Source: Telopea speciosissima
Lineage: Eukaryota; Streptophyta; Magnoliopsida; Proteales; Proteaceae
Direction: 5' to 3'
Assembly: GCF_018873765.1 (NCBI RefSeq)
Contig: NC_057925.1
Span: 2,248,927-2,312,926 of the forward strand
Length of the DNA: 64,000 nt
Positions within the stretch are counted from its first letter, which is position 1. Each line of letters starts with the position of its first letter. Of this stretch, positions 35,219 through 46,595 are shown piece by piece. The notes below the pieces were generated by a model. That model was not told where the DNA came from and made no database searches. It was given only the letters and a program-made list of their open reading frames with translations. Position numbers and translations under genes: made by a program.

Positions 35219-35439
35219 TGACTGATGATACAAAAGTCCAACTTCTAGCTGACCTAGAAGAAAGTAGCTCCGAAAGTGAAATAGAACCTCAAGAAGATGA
35301 AATAAACCAGATTGAGTCAAATAGTGATAGTGATGAACAAGTTTCTCCTTGTAATTGTAGTCAAGGAGTTTTCTGTAAAAATTGTGATGATTCCGGATCA
35401 TCAAAGTCTATTAATAATTTTTGTCAAAATTTTGCCTGA
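35218..35439 (+). pseudogene. Start of third caulimovirid ORF, truncated
   Basis: ATG overlaps the previous stop codon by one base. The frame is acidic and Ser-rich (ESSSESEIE), then has a Cys cluster CNCSQGVFCKNC, and ends after 73 codons. A continuation can be seen in another frame (DTDEICINKNELIEL), so a frameshift near 35435 broke it. It resembles the acidic start of a coat protein region, but the remainder is missing. Confidence 0.45.
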
Positions 35440-35500
35440 TACGGATGAAATCTGTATCAACAAGAATGAACTCATAGAACTCTTGATTTTTTGAACTATT

Positions 35501-36794
35501 TGGGGAATAGAAATTCCAATATTTGTAAAAGACTCTTTGAGCTATTTCTACAGGAGTTTTGCATCCTTTGGTGAATTGGTCATCAAGGGCAAAAAGGTCT
35601 TTATAGGCTTATTTAAGAACATATTGGCTCTTGGGAAAGTTCTGGGAAAGAACTGGTTTAGAAACTGTTGTGGAAGAACTGGGCTTGGTAAGTAGTTGGG
35701 AGGACCTTGTATTTGGGACCATTTGGGTGGACTGGCTAGCAACAACTTGGGTGAAAGGGACACTTGCAACTACTGTTTTGGAAAGAAAGATTTTTATTAA
35801 CTGGTTTGAAGGAGCAGACTTGGCATAGGAGTCTTTTGCAACTACTGTCTTGTATATATATATTTATTTATAGAAAACGATAGTGCTGGAATTCCTTGGA
35901 TAACTTTGTTGATTTCTAATAACTGATATATATCCAAGAGATTGGGAAAGATAAAATAAAAATAGAAACAAGAGTCATGCTATATAGAGTTCTTATACTA
36001 GAAGAGTTTTATATCGCATGTGGAAAATGCGAGCTATGGAAGACTTTGCACGCAAACTGGACCCGAATTAAAATTCTCTACAATACCGATGGGGTGGCAG
36101 TGCACATCCGACGGCACAGTAGAGGCCTTTGCTGTGCCGTTGAATGTGCACTATCATCCCGCCGGTACTGCAGCGGACCTCTTCCATTGAGACCGATTAA
36201 TATATATTATATGATATTTATTACATGATTATTTATCTTACTGGGCTTTTAGCTCACCCCTTGGTGATGTGATCTTGTGAACTATGATTAGATTATTATA
36301 TCATCATTAATTCCCAATCTTATTGGGCAAAATCGAAAATACCCATTTTTCTGTTAATCAAAGGGTTCAGATCTCGGTAATGGCTTTAAAAAAAAATTAA
36401 AATTGATGGTCTCTGCATCAAGTTGAAACAGAAATTAGGAGCTACATACGCTATGTAATACACTTCTGATCTTTAGCAAATCTGGAAAGTCTTATATGCT
36501 AGAAAGACATCTCTATCAATATGCACTAGATTAAGTTGAACGGCTGAGATCTCAGCCCTATGCGCCTGATTCTTAAGATTTCTCCATAATTCGCCTCATC
36601 AACTAATCAAATCAAAGAACAAAAACAGTTGCATTACTTGTTGCATCACTGGTCGAATAGAAGTTACAAGTTAACACTAGCGAGCAGAGTTAAAACCCAA
36701 AATACCCCCAGGCTGACCAGGTGGGTTCGGTGGTTTCCCTTTACCAATGAATGGGTTCATAGGTAAATTGAACGTAGATTAGAATTTACAATTA
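35501..36794. other. Gene-free DNA, old retroelement and foldback remnants
   Basis: 35577-35830 is G/T-rich without a recognised product. 36083-36168 is a compact foldback (GTGCACATCCGACGGCACAG inverted at CTGTGCCGTTGAATGTGCAC). 36228-36260 has CTTACTGGGCTTTTAGCTCA, a sequence I associate with Ty3/Gypsy LTR ends. Confidence 0.4.
36083..36168. mobile_element. Short foldback element
   Basis: Two arms of about 36 bases separated by 12 bases, GTGGCAGTGCACATCCGACG versus its inverted partner at 36132-36167. No target duplication was identified. Confidence 0.55.
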
Positions 36795-38342
36795 TTATAC
36801 ACCTCTTCCCCCTGAGTCAGACTTGGTCAACGATTTGAGCCTCACCAAGAACTTCACTTTCTTCTCCCAAGTGGACCCCTCTTTCCTCCTCTTCACCCCA
36901 AATTTCCCCGGCGATGATTCCCAATTCTCTGGCGACGGCGAATCCAACATTCGATCGATGCTCTCCGCCTCTGGCGTGGTCGGCCTCTCTTCCGGTTCCG
37001 CCGGCGGATCTCGTTCACCGCTCAGAATGCTAACCTGTAGCGCCGATATAACAGCTTTAATAGCCACGTCAGCATCTCTTCTGTTCCTCAACATGATCTC
37101 GCCGATCTCTGCTGGGGTGAGGGACCCACCCGCCCTTATGCAACTCTCCACCACGTCGAACTGCTCGTGTGTCTCCAAGCCCAGGTAGTTCATCGCTAGG
37201 GACTTGAACGCATGGACCCCACACGTGCCGAGTTTGACGTGGACGTCCATGCGCCCGCATCTAACGAGCGCCGGATCGACATCGTCCCTGTGGTTTGTCG
37301 TGAAAACTATGATCCTCTCCTCCCCACAGCACGACCATAGCCCGTCCGTGAAGTTCAACAGACCCGAAAGCGTTACCCGTCCGCTTTCCTCTCCATCGTC
37401 GCCACGTGTACGGTTCCGATTATCCACTGCCGTCGATTTCTTGGTCTTCGAGTTACGGTCAGCCGTCAGATCAAGGGAGCAGTCGATGTCTTCTATCACG
37501 ATGATGGAGCGGTTTGTGGTTTGGATAAGCAAAGCTCGAAGCTCCGAATTATCCGAAACCTTGGTGAGCTCCAGATCATACACGTCGTAACACAAGTAAT
37601 TCGCCATAGCCGCAATCAAGCTGGACTTTCCGGATCCTGGAGGCCCAAATAACAAGTACCCACGCTTCCACGATCGCCCAACCCGGTGATAGTAGTCTTT
37701 CCCGTCGGCGAACGCCGTCAAGTCTTCCGTTATCTGCTGCTTCATGTCGGGTTCAAGCGCGAGAGTCTCGAACGTGGAAGGGTGACGGAAGGGAACGGAG
37801 ACCCAACCGGACTCATACGACCCGTGGCCGTTGTTGGTGTAGAGCCTACGTTCTCGTGAGACACGCTCGAACTCCTCAGCACGAGCGGAGACGAATTCAA
37901 GGTAGGACGAGAGGAGGGACTGCCGGTGACGTTTGGGGAGCTTGAGAGTGAAGCTACGCTTCTCTTCTAGGGAATCCTGGACGGTGTCGATGTGGTGGGT
38001 CCAGGAGAGACGGTGACCGTTGAAGGAGTCGTGGACGGTGTGATTGGGTGCGACAGTGTAGGAAATGCGGGTGGAGGTTTTGGAGCGGGTAAGTGTGAGG
38101 CGGCGACAGGTGGCGGAAGAGTCAATAGAGTTGAGGTAGAGGTTAACGTGACGGTAGAGTTCGTTAACGTCGACACCACAGTAGCCATTAAACTCTGGGA
38201 TTTCAAAGTAAGAGTAAGGACTGAAGAAGTCTTGAAGGGATTCGTAGAAGGAGTGAAGAAGTGAAAGGAGCTGTGAGGGTAACACGTTTTGGAGAACTGT
38301 GAGAAGTCCTAAGAACGACCACATCTGTGATAAGATCTCCAT
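36795..38342 (-). CDS. BCS1-like AAA-ATPase, ASD-type plant family, 515 aa
   Basis: Intronless. The N-terminal hydrophobic segment (about residues 7-30) is followed by the plant AAA-ATPase-associated domain (to about 150). Then comes a complete AAA module: Walker A GPPGSGKS (233-240), Walker B IIVIEDID (280-287) with the acidic pair, sensor-1 TTN (348-350) and RCGRMD (361-366) with the arginine finger region. The C-terminus (430-515) is variable, Pro/Glu-rich and then basic. Length and layout fit the At4g25835/At5g57480-like group. Relatives sit in the ER, mitochondria or plasma membrane and are linked to stress and development; the substrate is not known. All catalytic residues are present. 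A TATA-like run lies about 60 bases upstream. Confidence 0.92.
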   Translation of the reverse strand: MEILSQMWSFLGLLTVLQNVLPSQLLSLLHSFYESLQDFFSPYSYFEIPEFNGYCGVDVNELYRHVNLYLNSIDSSATCRRLTLTRSKTSTRISYTVAPNHTVHDSFNGHRLSWTHHIDTVQDSLEEKRSFTLKLPKRHRQSLLSSYLEFVSARAEEFERVSRERRLYTNNGHGSYESGWVSVPFRHPSTFETLALEPDMKQQITEDLTAFADGKDYYHRVGRSWKRGYLLFGPPGSGKSSLIAAMANYLCYDVYDLELTKVSDNSELRALLIQTTNRSIIVIEDIDCSLDLTADRNSKTKKSTAVDNRNRTRGDDGEESGRVTLSGLLNFTDGLWSCCGEERIIVFTTNHRDDVDPALVRCGRMDVHVKLGTCGVHAFKSLAMNYLGLETHEQFDVVESCIRAGGSLTPAEIGEIMLRNRRDADVAIKAVISALQVSILSGERDPPAEPEERPTTPEAESIDRMLDSPSPENWESSPGKFGVKRRKEGSTWEKKVKFLVRLKSLTKSDSGGRGV

Positions 38343-38396
38343 TTTGTCTTCTCTACCTTCTTCTTCTTTTCTTTCTCTGTGTTCGTTGTCGTCTGT

Positions 38397-38412
38397 GTAT
38401 ATATATATATAG
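38397..38412 (-). promoter_or_regulatory. Candidate TATA box of the AAA-ATPase gene
   Basis: The minus strand reads CTATATATATATATACAC 55-70 bases before the start codon at 38342, implying a leader of only about 25-35 bases. It is also a short TA microsatellite, so it may simply be a repeat. Confidence 0.45.
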
Positions 38413-38668
38413 AATTGAAAGAAGAAGACAAGATAAGGGAAAGAAAGAAGGGTAGTATGGGTATTTCAATGTTATCTTGTCTACAGCTAGAGACCTGCTC
38501 TTTTTGTGAATAAAGGAACTGTTTGCTAAGCAAAAGCAGTAAAGATAAAGCGAAAGGTAAACCCGTGAAGGGACTCCTCTTCTTTAGTTTGTATCCTTTA
38601 TTAGTTTTTTTTTCCCTCTCCTTTCTTTCCCATAATATTCCTTAAGTTCTGGGCGTGTGTGTCTGTGC

Positions 38669-38672
<4 letters not shown>

Positions 38673-38710
<38 letters not shown>
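38673..38710. repeat. GA microsatellite upstream of the AAA-ATPase gene
   Basis: About 19 GA units, 330 bases upstream of the AAA-ATPase start; a second run of about 15 units lies at 38964-38993. GA runs are binding sites for BPC-type factors in plants. Confidence 0.9.
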
Positions 38711-38711
<1 letters not shown>

Positions 38712-38960
38712 TTGTGTGTTTGGGGTCATGGGTACTTGGGAGGGTGGGGTTGGCCGGCCATGAGCACGCAGCTATGGGATGCGGGTTTTCACTTTAAGTA
38801 AGGGAGTTTGGTGTCTAGGTGCTTTATCTCTTTGGCTTTATTGAATTTTGGGCCTTAAGGGGTCACTGAGTCAGACTACTGCAGAGAATATGATTTTGAT
38901 TTAGATAGTCATCAGTAGCTAATGACGAGAAGAAGCCACATTGGTACTTGTAATTTCTTG

Positions 38961-38996
<36 letters not shown>

Positions 38997-39164
38997 TGAT
39001 GTGCTCACTTGTCTCATAAGTGAGATCTCGGGCTAAGAAACATTAGTGGTTGGATTGGACTGGGTTGAGCCTTGAGCCTTGAGCCGTTGAGGGACTGGTT
39101 CAACCTTATACTGACTCGGTTTTCTTTTTCCAGCCCCAAAGAATGAAAGAAGTATGTCTGAGTA

Positions 39165-39320
39165 TGGAAACTTATCTCCTGTAGTTCCCTGTCCTGCCCA
39201 GTTCTCCAGTCATTCTAATAAGGGGGAATGGATTCTACTGGGTAGGGGTAGCGGTAGGGTGGTCATTGTGCCCCCTTGTTAGGGGACTAGGCGGGACAGG
39301 GACTGGAGGGGATACAGATC
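39165..39320. mobile_element. Palindromic MITE, family A copy 4
   Basis: Left end TTATCTCCTGTAGTTCCCTG, right end CAGGGACTGGAGGGGATA. The internal GGGTAGGGGTAGCGG and GGTGGTCATTGTGCCCCC blocks follow the family pattern. No clear target duplication. Confidence 0.55.
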
Positions 39321-41486
39321 TACGGGAGTACCATTAAAAGAGAGGATTAAATTTTCCTTTAGCCATGATTAAACAGGAATTCCTTCACGAAGGGAATCGG
39401 TAGCGTTGGGTGACCAAAGAGGAGGGTAGTTTCAATCTCATCAATGGGGTTGAGACTGTGATGATGATTCAAGAATCCAATCATAAGGTCACTTCATCTA
39501 TGGTGGAGGAAAACTTTTTAGTGACATAAAATGATAAAATTACCACTACATTCTATCATATGGAGTGACATTCTTGAGATTGTATAAAAATTTTCACACT
39601 TATAAATATCCATTAGTATGTTATTTATTTAGGTAAAGAAATCCTAATTGGACAAGCTTCTCCTTTTTGAAAGAAATCCCCATTGGGTCCTCTTGTTTCA
39701 AATTGATCGACTAGATTTTCATATTAATACAATAAAGGTGAAATATTATTATCATAAGGGCTTGTTGTTTTATCAAACATCACAAAATACCTATTTTACC
39801 ACTTGGATAAAATGATGTGTCAAATTCCAACCATCGGAATAGAGAGGAAATTGTCTTGATTAATCATCTGTTAAATTTCAGAGTTTTAATTCATTCAAAT
39901 ACTCCTCATGTATTGGCATATATTCCATATGTCTATGCACGTGTATTGTTACTCTAGCCATTACTATGTATACTCTCCCAATCTTGCGTATGAACAAACA
40001 ATTAAGATAAAAAAAGAAAAAGAAAAGGAAAAAGATCTCTACTTGGTGGTGTTTCCTATGCCCTTTCATAGGGCACCATGAGATAATGTCTCTGCTCCCT
40101 AGGGTAGATACCAAGATGTGCTCATCCATTGGCCCAGACGTTTTATGTAGAGACCATGTGGCCAAGTAGAGCTCTCTTACCCAAAAATAAAGCATGAAAA
40201 TAGATTTATTTATTTGTTTGTTTTCTTTACAAAAAAAAAAAAGATTTATTTTATGAGTTCCAAAAACATCTAAAAAATTTGTAACACCAATAACTATCCC
40301 TCCCCTCCCGAGTCCGGTGAATCTTCACGTATGTGAGCGTACGTGAACGACTCACAGTCGTTCATATGGAATATTCTCACAGATTGGATTCCATCTGAAC
40401 GGCTGTGAGTTGTTCATGTACGTGAAGATTCCCCGCTCACTCCTCTCCATCCCCCCACACCCCCCCTCCCAGAAAAAAAAAAAAAAAAAGATTTAAAGGT
40501 ATGATGGGTCAGCCAGCTCCGGTTCTAAAACTGGCCATTTTAAAAGACAACCGGCCCAACTTGACTCACTACTGCTGCTATTGAGTCCGAATAAAGATCC
40601 TTTTTCCAATTTCCATACAAAGGTTGAGTAAAAAAATCCATTTGAATAGGATAGAGGGTCTTATGCAATCAATCTTTTCTGTAGCAATTATCTCATCTCA
40701 TGTTCTATCATACTTTGGGTTGTTCTTGGTGCCTTTCCTTATGACTTTAATGGGAGAAGAGGGGAAAAAGAGAGAGAAAAGAATGAGAAAAAGGAAATAT
40801 TCCCATCTATTACAAAAAAGGGTAAAGATATGACCACCTCTGGATTAAGATCTAATGGATGATTATTCATTGTATTCTACCCTTTTCTTCTCTTTCTTGG
40901 AATTAGTTATTTATCCATTTTCATAAATGGTTGAAATTGTGTTTTCCTCTTTGTATGAAAAGCTGTCAGTGAGAGGAGGAGGGTTAGTGTGGGATGGTCT
41001 TATAGAACTATAGAGTGTAGAGAACAAACTCAGGTCAGCCTTATTATAAGATAAAAAGGAGAATTTTTAAAGATGGGAATCAAGAATAAAGCCAACAAGA
41101 GACTCAACTCCACGCTCCATCGAGAATGTCAAGATCCAAAGGCTCAGATTCTTGTCAATGCATTACTGATGTCTGTGGCATGTTCTACAGTGGGTTGGCA
41201 AAAGAGTTGGTTTGGCTGGATTGAGCCCAACCAATTTATAATCAAACAGCTCAACCAGCAGCCCTATAACATTAATGAGGTGGGTGGGTTCTTTGACAAG
41301 TTTTAAAACCCGGACTCAGACACAAGATCGGTTTCCCTGGATTCTGATTTGAATGAGATTAGAATTATGTTTTTTTGGTTTTTGGGTTAGAAGATTATAA
41401 TTAGTTGAAGTCATAGAAAATGGAGCCACAAGAAGAAGCAAAGATTTGTAATGATATACGAATTTTTAGAGTGTTTTTTGGAGTGA
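39321..41486. other. Gene-free DNA
   Basis: A foldback lies at 40318-40433; otherwise AT-rich sequence without a recognised gene. Confidence 0.4.
40318..40433. mobile_element. Foldback MITE-like element
   Basis: Arms of about 50 bases: GTGAATCTTCACGTATGTGA ... GACTCACAGTCGTTCA against inverted GAACGGCTGTGAGTTGTTCA ... ACGTGAAGATTCCCC. The end sequence resembles the right end of the foldback at 57185. No target duplication seen. Confidence 0.6.
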
Positions 41487-41494
41487 ATATTATT

Positions 41495-41995
41495 TAGGGA
41501 TGTAAACGGATTGGATTCGGCTCGTATTTATTACTATCCGAATCCGTTTACTAAATGACATATTTGTATCCGATCCGATATCCAATGATTTTTAAAAAAA
41601 ACTAATATCATATTTGAATTTGGGAGTCTATCATTTATCCAGATATTATCCGATCCGATAAGCTATTTGATTAGTAAATGAATCTGACCTATATCGATTA
41701 CGGATTTCCGACTTCGATTACCAAAATATCTTTATAAAAGTGTTTATAATAAAGGTAATATAGTAACATATCATATATTTATACAAAAAAATATTAAACT
41801 AATCGCATTTTACAATCGGCTAGTAAATTAATCGGATATTATCCGGATTCGAAATGGAATATCTAAATCCGAATCCGAATATCTTTCGGACGGATTTGAA
41901 TATTTTTCAGAAACCAAAATTCCGGATTTAGAAACCTCTAAACGGATTTGAACACAGATCAAACATGGATTTTCGGTTATCCATTTACGTCCTTA
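41495..41995. mobile_element. hAT-type MITE, 501 bp
   Basis: Terminal inverted repeats TAGGGATGTAAACGGAT and TAAGGACGTAAATGGAT. The element is flanked by an exact 8-base duplication ATATTATT (41487-41494 and 41996-42003), the hAT hallmark. The interior is a degenerate mosaic of ATCCGAATCCG words. There is no coding capacity. Related sequence at 28918-29493 and 43930-44375. Confidence 0.8.
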
Positions 41996-44900
41996 ATATT
42001 ATTATCACAAGGTTTTATTATTTTTTCAAATGTCACAAAGCATGCATTCTATCACATGGCTGATGATGTGTTTATTCTGATAGTGGATAGAGAGGACATG
42101 GTCTAAATTAGTCACATGTCAAATTTTAGAGTCTTTAACTCAGTCAAATACCCATGCACTTGTACGGTCAATACTCTAGACAATAATGTGCACTCTTTCA
42201 ACCCAGAGTGGAAACATATGGATTAAATTGAAAAAAACTCGTAAAAATGGACGGTTTAAATTTGTCTTGTCATTTTTGGAAATATGGCATTCTTTATTTT
42301 ATATTTAAAAAATATCTTGTTTTTTTTTTTTTGGTAAAATTTAAAAAATATCTTGTAGAAGTTTCATTGTGTTTATGATATTTTACTAACTAAAAGAAGG
42401 TAAAAAAAAAAAAGATCTAAGTACATTCATGATCAATTCAAAAGAAAAGTTTGAAAATCAGGCATATCTAGAGTTGGGGTCAGCCCAAATTGGGCGATTC
42501 CAATTTGAATTGCTTGTTTCCACCAATTCCACTCTGATTCTCTTAATCATGTTCTTCAGACATTAAATAATAACGAATTAGCTTAATTTTTATGTTTGCC
42601 AACTCAAGTATAAAAATTTACCAAAAAAAATCACGTAAAATTGGTTAGATTGATGGCTTTGTACTACTCCCACAAACCCAAGACTCATGTTATAATAATA
42701 GGACTTACGGGCCAAACCCGGTTCTGATAGGTTTGGTGGACCAAGTTGAGACATTTTCAACCCTAAGCTCCACCTAATTTAAATTAAGACTTTTGTCATA
42801 AAAATTTACAAGAAGCTAGTAGAAATTTTAGCAGAAGATGATAACCCGATAAGACAGTTCGGTCCAGTATTGATTGAATCGGTTCAAATTGATCAAAATC
42901 GAATCGAACCAATCAATTGATACCCTTAATAGGAAGAATGTTCTTAGTTAAGTGATTTCAATTCCATTTTACTTCTATCAGAAATTTTAGCAAAAGATGA
43001 TAACTACCAGTCAACAAGGATTGGTAGTGAATTGGTTTGTGTTGGTTGGGCTGGAATTAATAATTAATGACCAAACTTATCGGTTAAAAAGGGAAAGCTA
43101 GGAAAAAAAAAAGAAAAAGATAGAAAAAAAGCCTGTGGGATTGGAATTTTGGAATTGATGCTATGCCATATTGCCTTTCTATAATTGCTTTTACTTTTAG
43201 AGTGTTCGTGAGGGAGAAGGTTGATATGCCTTATGGAAGGCCCAGCTTGGGATACTCTCAATGCCACTGACTGAAGAATTTAACTCCTAAAAAAGGGTTA
43301 AAGGTCATTTTGCTTTCCCACACAGAGAGTCATCGATCACTAGAGTTGAGAGAGCAGAAGGGTATAGGCCAAGCTAAAGACTAAAGAGAGACAGAGAGAG
43401 AGAGATACAGAGATGATGATAGAATCTTGTTGTGTCTCCCCAATAGTTAATAGTCACATAACAAAGCTTCCTTTTTCTCATTCTTTTAAATGAATTCAAA
43501 GTAACTCAACTCATGCTTTCTTTTCCATTCCAACGTATCTTTGTGTTCGCGATAATTAAGCTTCTAGTAAGCCCCACACTTACCTCAAGAGGCTTGAGGT
43601 CCAATCATTCACATCAAGTGATTGTACGAATGAAGCTTAAATTTAAGTTATGTTGGGTTTTTCAGAAAATTTGTTTGAGTTAGGTGCTTTTCATTGGTAA
43701 ACTCCATCTTCATAGAGGAGAAACAGATTTAGCACTGGTTGGTATAACAGAAAAATGAGTGTCATGTAATGGGTGAGGATGATGAAGGTAATTACTACTC
43801 TTGAAGGCTTACAAGAACTTGATCGTACACCTTTTCCTTAATGGCTAAACTTTGAAGAGTTTCATTGTGGGAGTGGACAAGGATTAAGGTTTTGTATTAT
43901 AAATATGAGGTTGGGGTCTCTGCAATAGCTTGTAGACCTGTAAATGGATCGGATACAGATCATATGTGATTGGATCCGAATATTCTTTGGCTAAATACGG
44001 ATACTTTTAAATCGATTCGAACGGGTTTTGATGCGGATCGAATTTGGATTTTTGACCATCCGTTTACATTTCTGCCTTATGTAACCCGAACCTTCCTCCC
44101 CTAGCGGGTACAATTCACTCTCAATCCATATCTCTTAGATCATGATTTTCTTTTCCTCATATTCTAGAACTTGTTGAATCTTCAAAAACCCTTAAGATCA
44201 TCATTTACTTAATTTTTTATTATTAAGTATTCAGATTTTTTTCCATACGGATTTTTGTCGGAGTATTCGGATTTTTTTTCTTCCGGATATCTCTAAACAG
44301 ATATGAATGTCCATAAATGGATACGGATGCAGATTGAATTTCGATTTTCGATTATATCCATTTATAGTCCTGGTCGTTTGATCTCATTTTCTGGTTTTCT
44401 ATCAAGAATTTGAGACGTGCAAGTGAGACAAGAAGATTGTGGAGGACTCGAACCAATATTTTTGTTCATGTTTTTCGTGGGAATTGAAACTCTACCAGGT
44501 CTTCTCCAACATACGTGGATGCAACATATACATCGTTTCTCTCGTATTATTTATTCAATCTTGTTTTAATTTACTATATGGAACTAATTTATGTTTCACG
44601 AAAACCCAAGGTTTTTCTAACAAGTTCTTCTTGAGTTTGATCAATAAGTGTTATCAATGTTCGGATGTGACAACTCTAATGTGCATCTAATAGATCTCAA
44701 TAACAATGTTGGATGTGGGTAATTTGAGGTGAAACCTTATAAGGACTTGCATCCCTTTAATAACTAACTTTTAAGGGAGAGTTCTACCGGGAGATGATAA
44801 AGAAGCAAAGGGAGAGCCCAAACTAGTAGAGTTTGTAGAGCCACAGAAGATAATGTGAGGTGTGAACAAATATTTGGAAGCTTTTTGGAGCAATGGAATG

Positions 44901-45201
44901 CACAATCATGAACTGCTTTAGGCTACTCGAGTCTCCACTCTCAGGTTCCAACAACCACCAAGTGTATTGATTTCGTTAACTCTAAGGGGTAGCTCCCTTG
45001 GAAAGAGCTTACCTAACCAAAAAATAAAAAAAATATACAGATTGATTTCGTTTTCTTTCCTTTTAAGCTTATACACTCATAAAAATCTCACCAAATTAAC
45101 AAGAAGCATGAGAAAACTTAGATCAAATGGGTCTACGGGTGCAAAAGTAATTATTACCAATTCTTAATACATTGTTTATTTATTTATTTATTTATATCCA
45201 A
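41996..45201. other. Gene-free DNA with hAT-MITE-like remnants
   Basis: 43930-44375 holds one or two diverged relatives of the 41495 element (TGTAAATGGATCGGATA, inverted near 44060 and 44360). 43300-43420 has purine-rich GAGA sequence. The remainder shows no gene. Confidence 0.4.
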
Positions 45202-45206
45202 GATAG

Positions 45207-45411
45207 TCTTACCATTTACATCTTCATCCCAGTTAGGATGATGAAGGTATTGTGTATATCTGTAGGAGATAAATCAGCCTGTATATCCTTATCCTTACCT
45301 GTAACTTACCATCATTATTTTATGTAACTTCCTATATAGTGATATCATTCAATACAAATCAAGCAAGCCATTCACGGCCATTCAAACAAGTCTATGGTTA
45401 TTATCTTAACA
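45207..45411 (+). repeat. 5' LTR of the Copia element
   Basis: 205 bp, near-identical to the 3' LTR except for an 11-base internal duplication in the latter and a few substitutions. It starts TC instead of the usual TG and ends CA. Confidence 0.92.
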
Positions 45412-45419
45412 TGGTATCA

Positions 45420-46588
45420 GATGTTTACATGATGCCTCCACCTGGATATCGTCGTAAGGGGGAGAACCTTATTTGCAAGCTTCATAAATCCCTCTACGGC
45501 CTCAAGCAGGCTTCCCGCCAATGGTTCTCAAAAATTTCCACTGCCCTTCTGGGATTTGGATTCTCTCAATCCCATGCCGATTATTCATTATTTATTTTAC
45601 AGCATCACAGTGCCTCTGTCTTCATTGTTTTATATGTCGACGACATTGTCATTACAGGCTCTGATGCTTTCTTAATAGCTGATGTGAAGAACTTTCTTAG
45701 CCAGCGCTTTCGCATCAAGGATCTTGGTACCTTGAAATACTTTTTGGGCATTGAAGTGGCATGCTCTTCCTTTGGCATCTGTTTGTCCCAGCGAAAGTAC
45801 GTGCTTATATATTGGCTGATAGTGGACTCACTAGCACTCGCCCTACCGATATACCCATGGAGTAGAACCTTCGTCTGATTGACTCCAGTGGTGATTTATT
45901 GCCAGACCGATCTGTCTATCACCACCTGGTTGGACGATTGATATACCTCAGTGTCACTAGGCCTGACATTGTTTACACAGTCAACATCCTCAGTCAGTTC
46001 ATGCACCAACCACGCCAGCCCCACTTGGACGCTGCTCACAAGTTATTAAGATATCTTATGGCTTGCCTGGGTCAAGGCATTTTTTTACCTTCTGATGGTT
46101 CCCTTCAATTAAAGGCTTACTGTGACTCGGATTGGGTGACTTGTCCAATGACTCGACGCTCCATGGCAGGTTATTGTATTTTTTTGGGGTCTAGCCCGAT
46201 TTCTTGGAAGACCAAGAAACAAATGACGGTGTCTCGCTCATCAACAAAGGCTGAATACCGGTCTATGGCGGTTGCTACTTGTGAAATCACATGGGTTACG
46301 TCCCTTCTATGTGATCTTGGTGTTCCCATCACTACTCCGAAAACATTATATTGTGATAATTAGGCGGCCCTTCACATAGCTTCCAATCCCGTCTTTCATG
46401 AACGCACTAAGCCCATCGAAATTGATTGCCATGTTGTTCGTGAAAAACTACAATAGGGATTACTGCAACCCAGAAAGATAGCTAGTGCAGCACAGATTGC
46501 AGACTTATTCACTAAGTCACTGGGTCGGGAGCAGTTCCAACTCTTCTGTTCCAAGCTGGGCGTTTGTAACCTACACGCTCCACCTTGA
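45420..46588 (+). pseudogene. Copia reverse transcriptase / RNase H remnant
   Basis: The frame enters at [10 protein letters not shown] and continues through [11 protein letters not shown], the reverse transcriptase active site YVDDI and [13 protein letters not shown]. It then breaks by a frameshift near 45808. Later parts read VGRLIYLSVTRPDI, AYCDSDW and SSTKAEYRS (RNase H), and finally IADLFTKSLG. In-frame stops are at 45863, 46361 and 46454. The N-terminal half of the polyprotein is absent. The stop at 46586-46588 is at the normal Copia position, overlapping the polypurine tract. Confidence 0.9.
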
Positions 46589-46595
46589 GGGGAAG

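Larger units (their letters stand above)
33836..35500 (+). mobile_element. Endogenous caulimovirid (plant pararetrovirus) fragment
   Basis: Three consecutive ORFs in one orientation with viral spacing: 33836-34402, 34415-35218 and 35218-35439; the last two overlap at TAATG. The first carries a caulimovirid movement-protein-like domain. No reverse transcriptase, RNase H or protease is present in the window, and the third ORF is cut short by a frame break near 35435. It is therefore a partial, integrated relic. Its left edge abuts a TA microsatellite, and a shorter TA-rich tract lies to the right (about 35853-35872). The genus cannot be assigned without the polymerase. Confidence 0.6.

Noticed and set aside
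36823-38264. Plus-strand ORFs of 121, 128 and 90 aa
   Set aside because: They are antisense shadows of the GC-rich AAA-ATPase gene.
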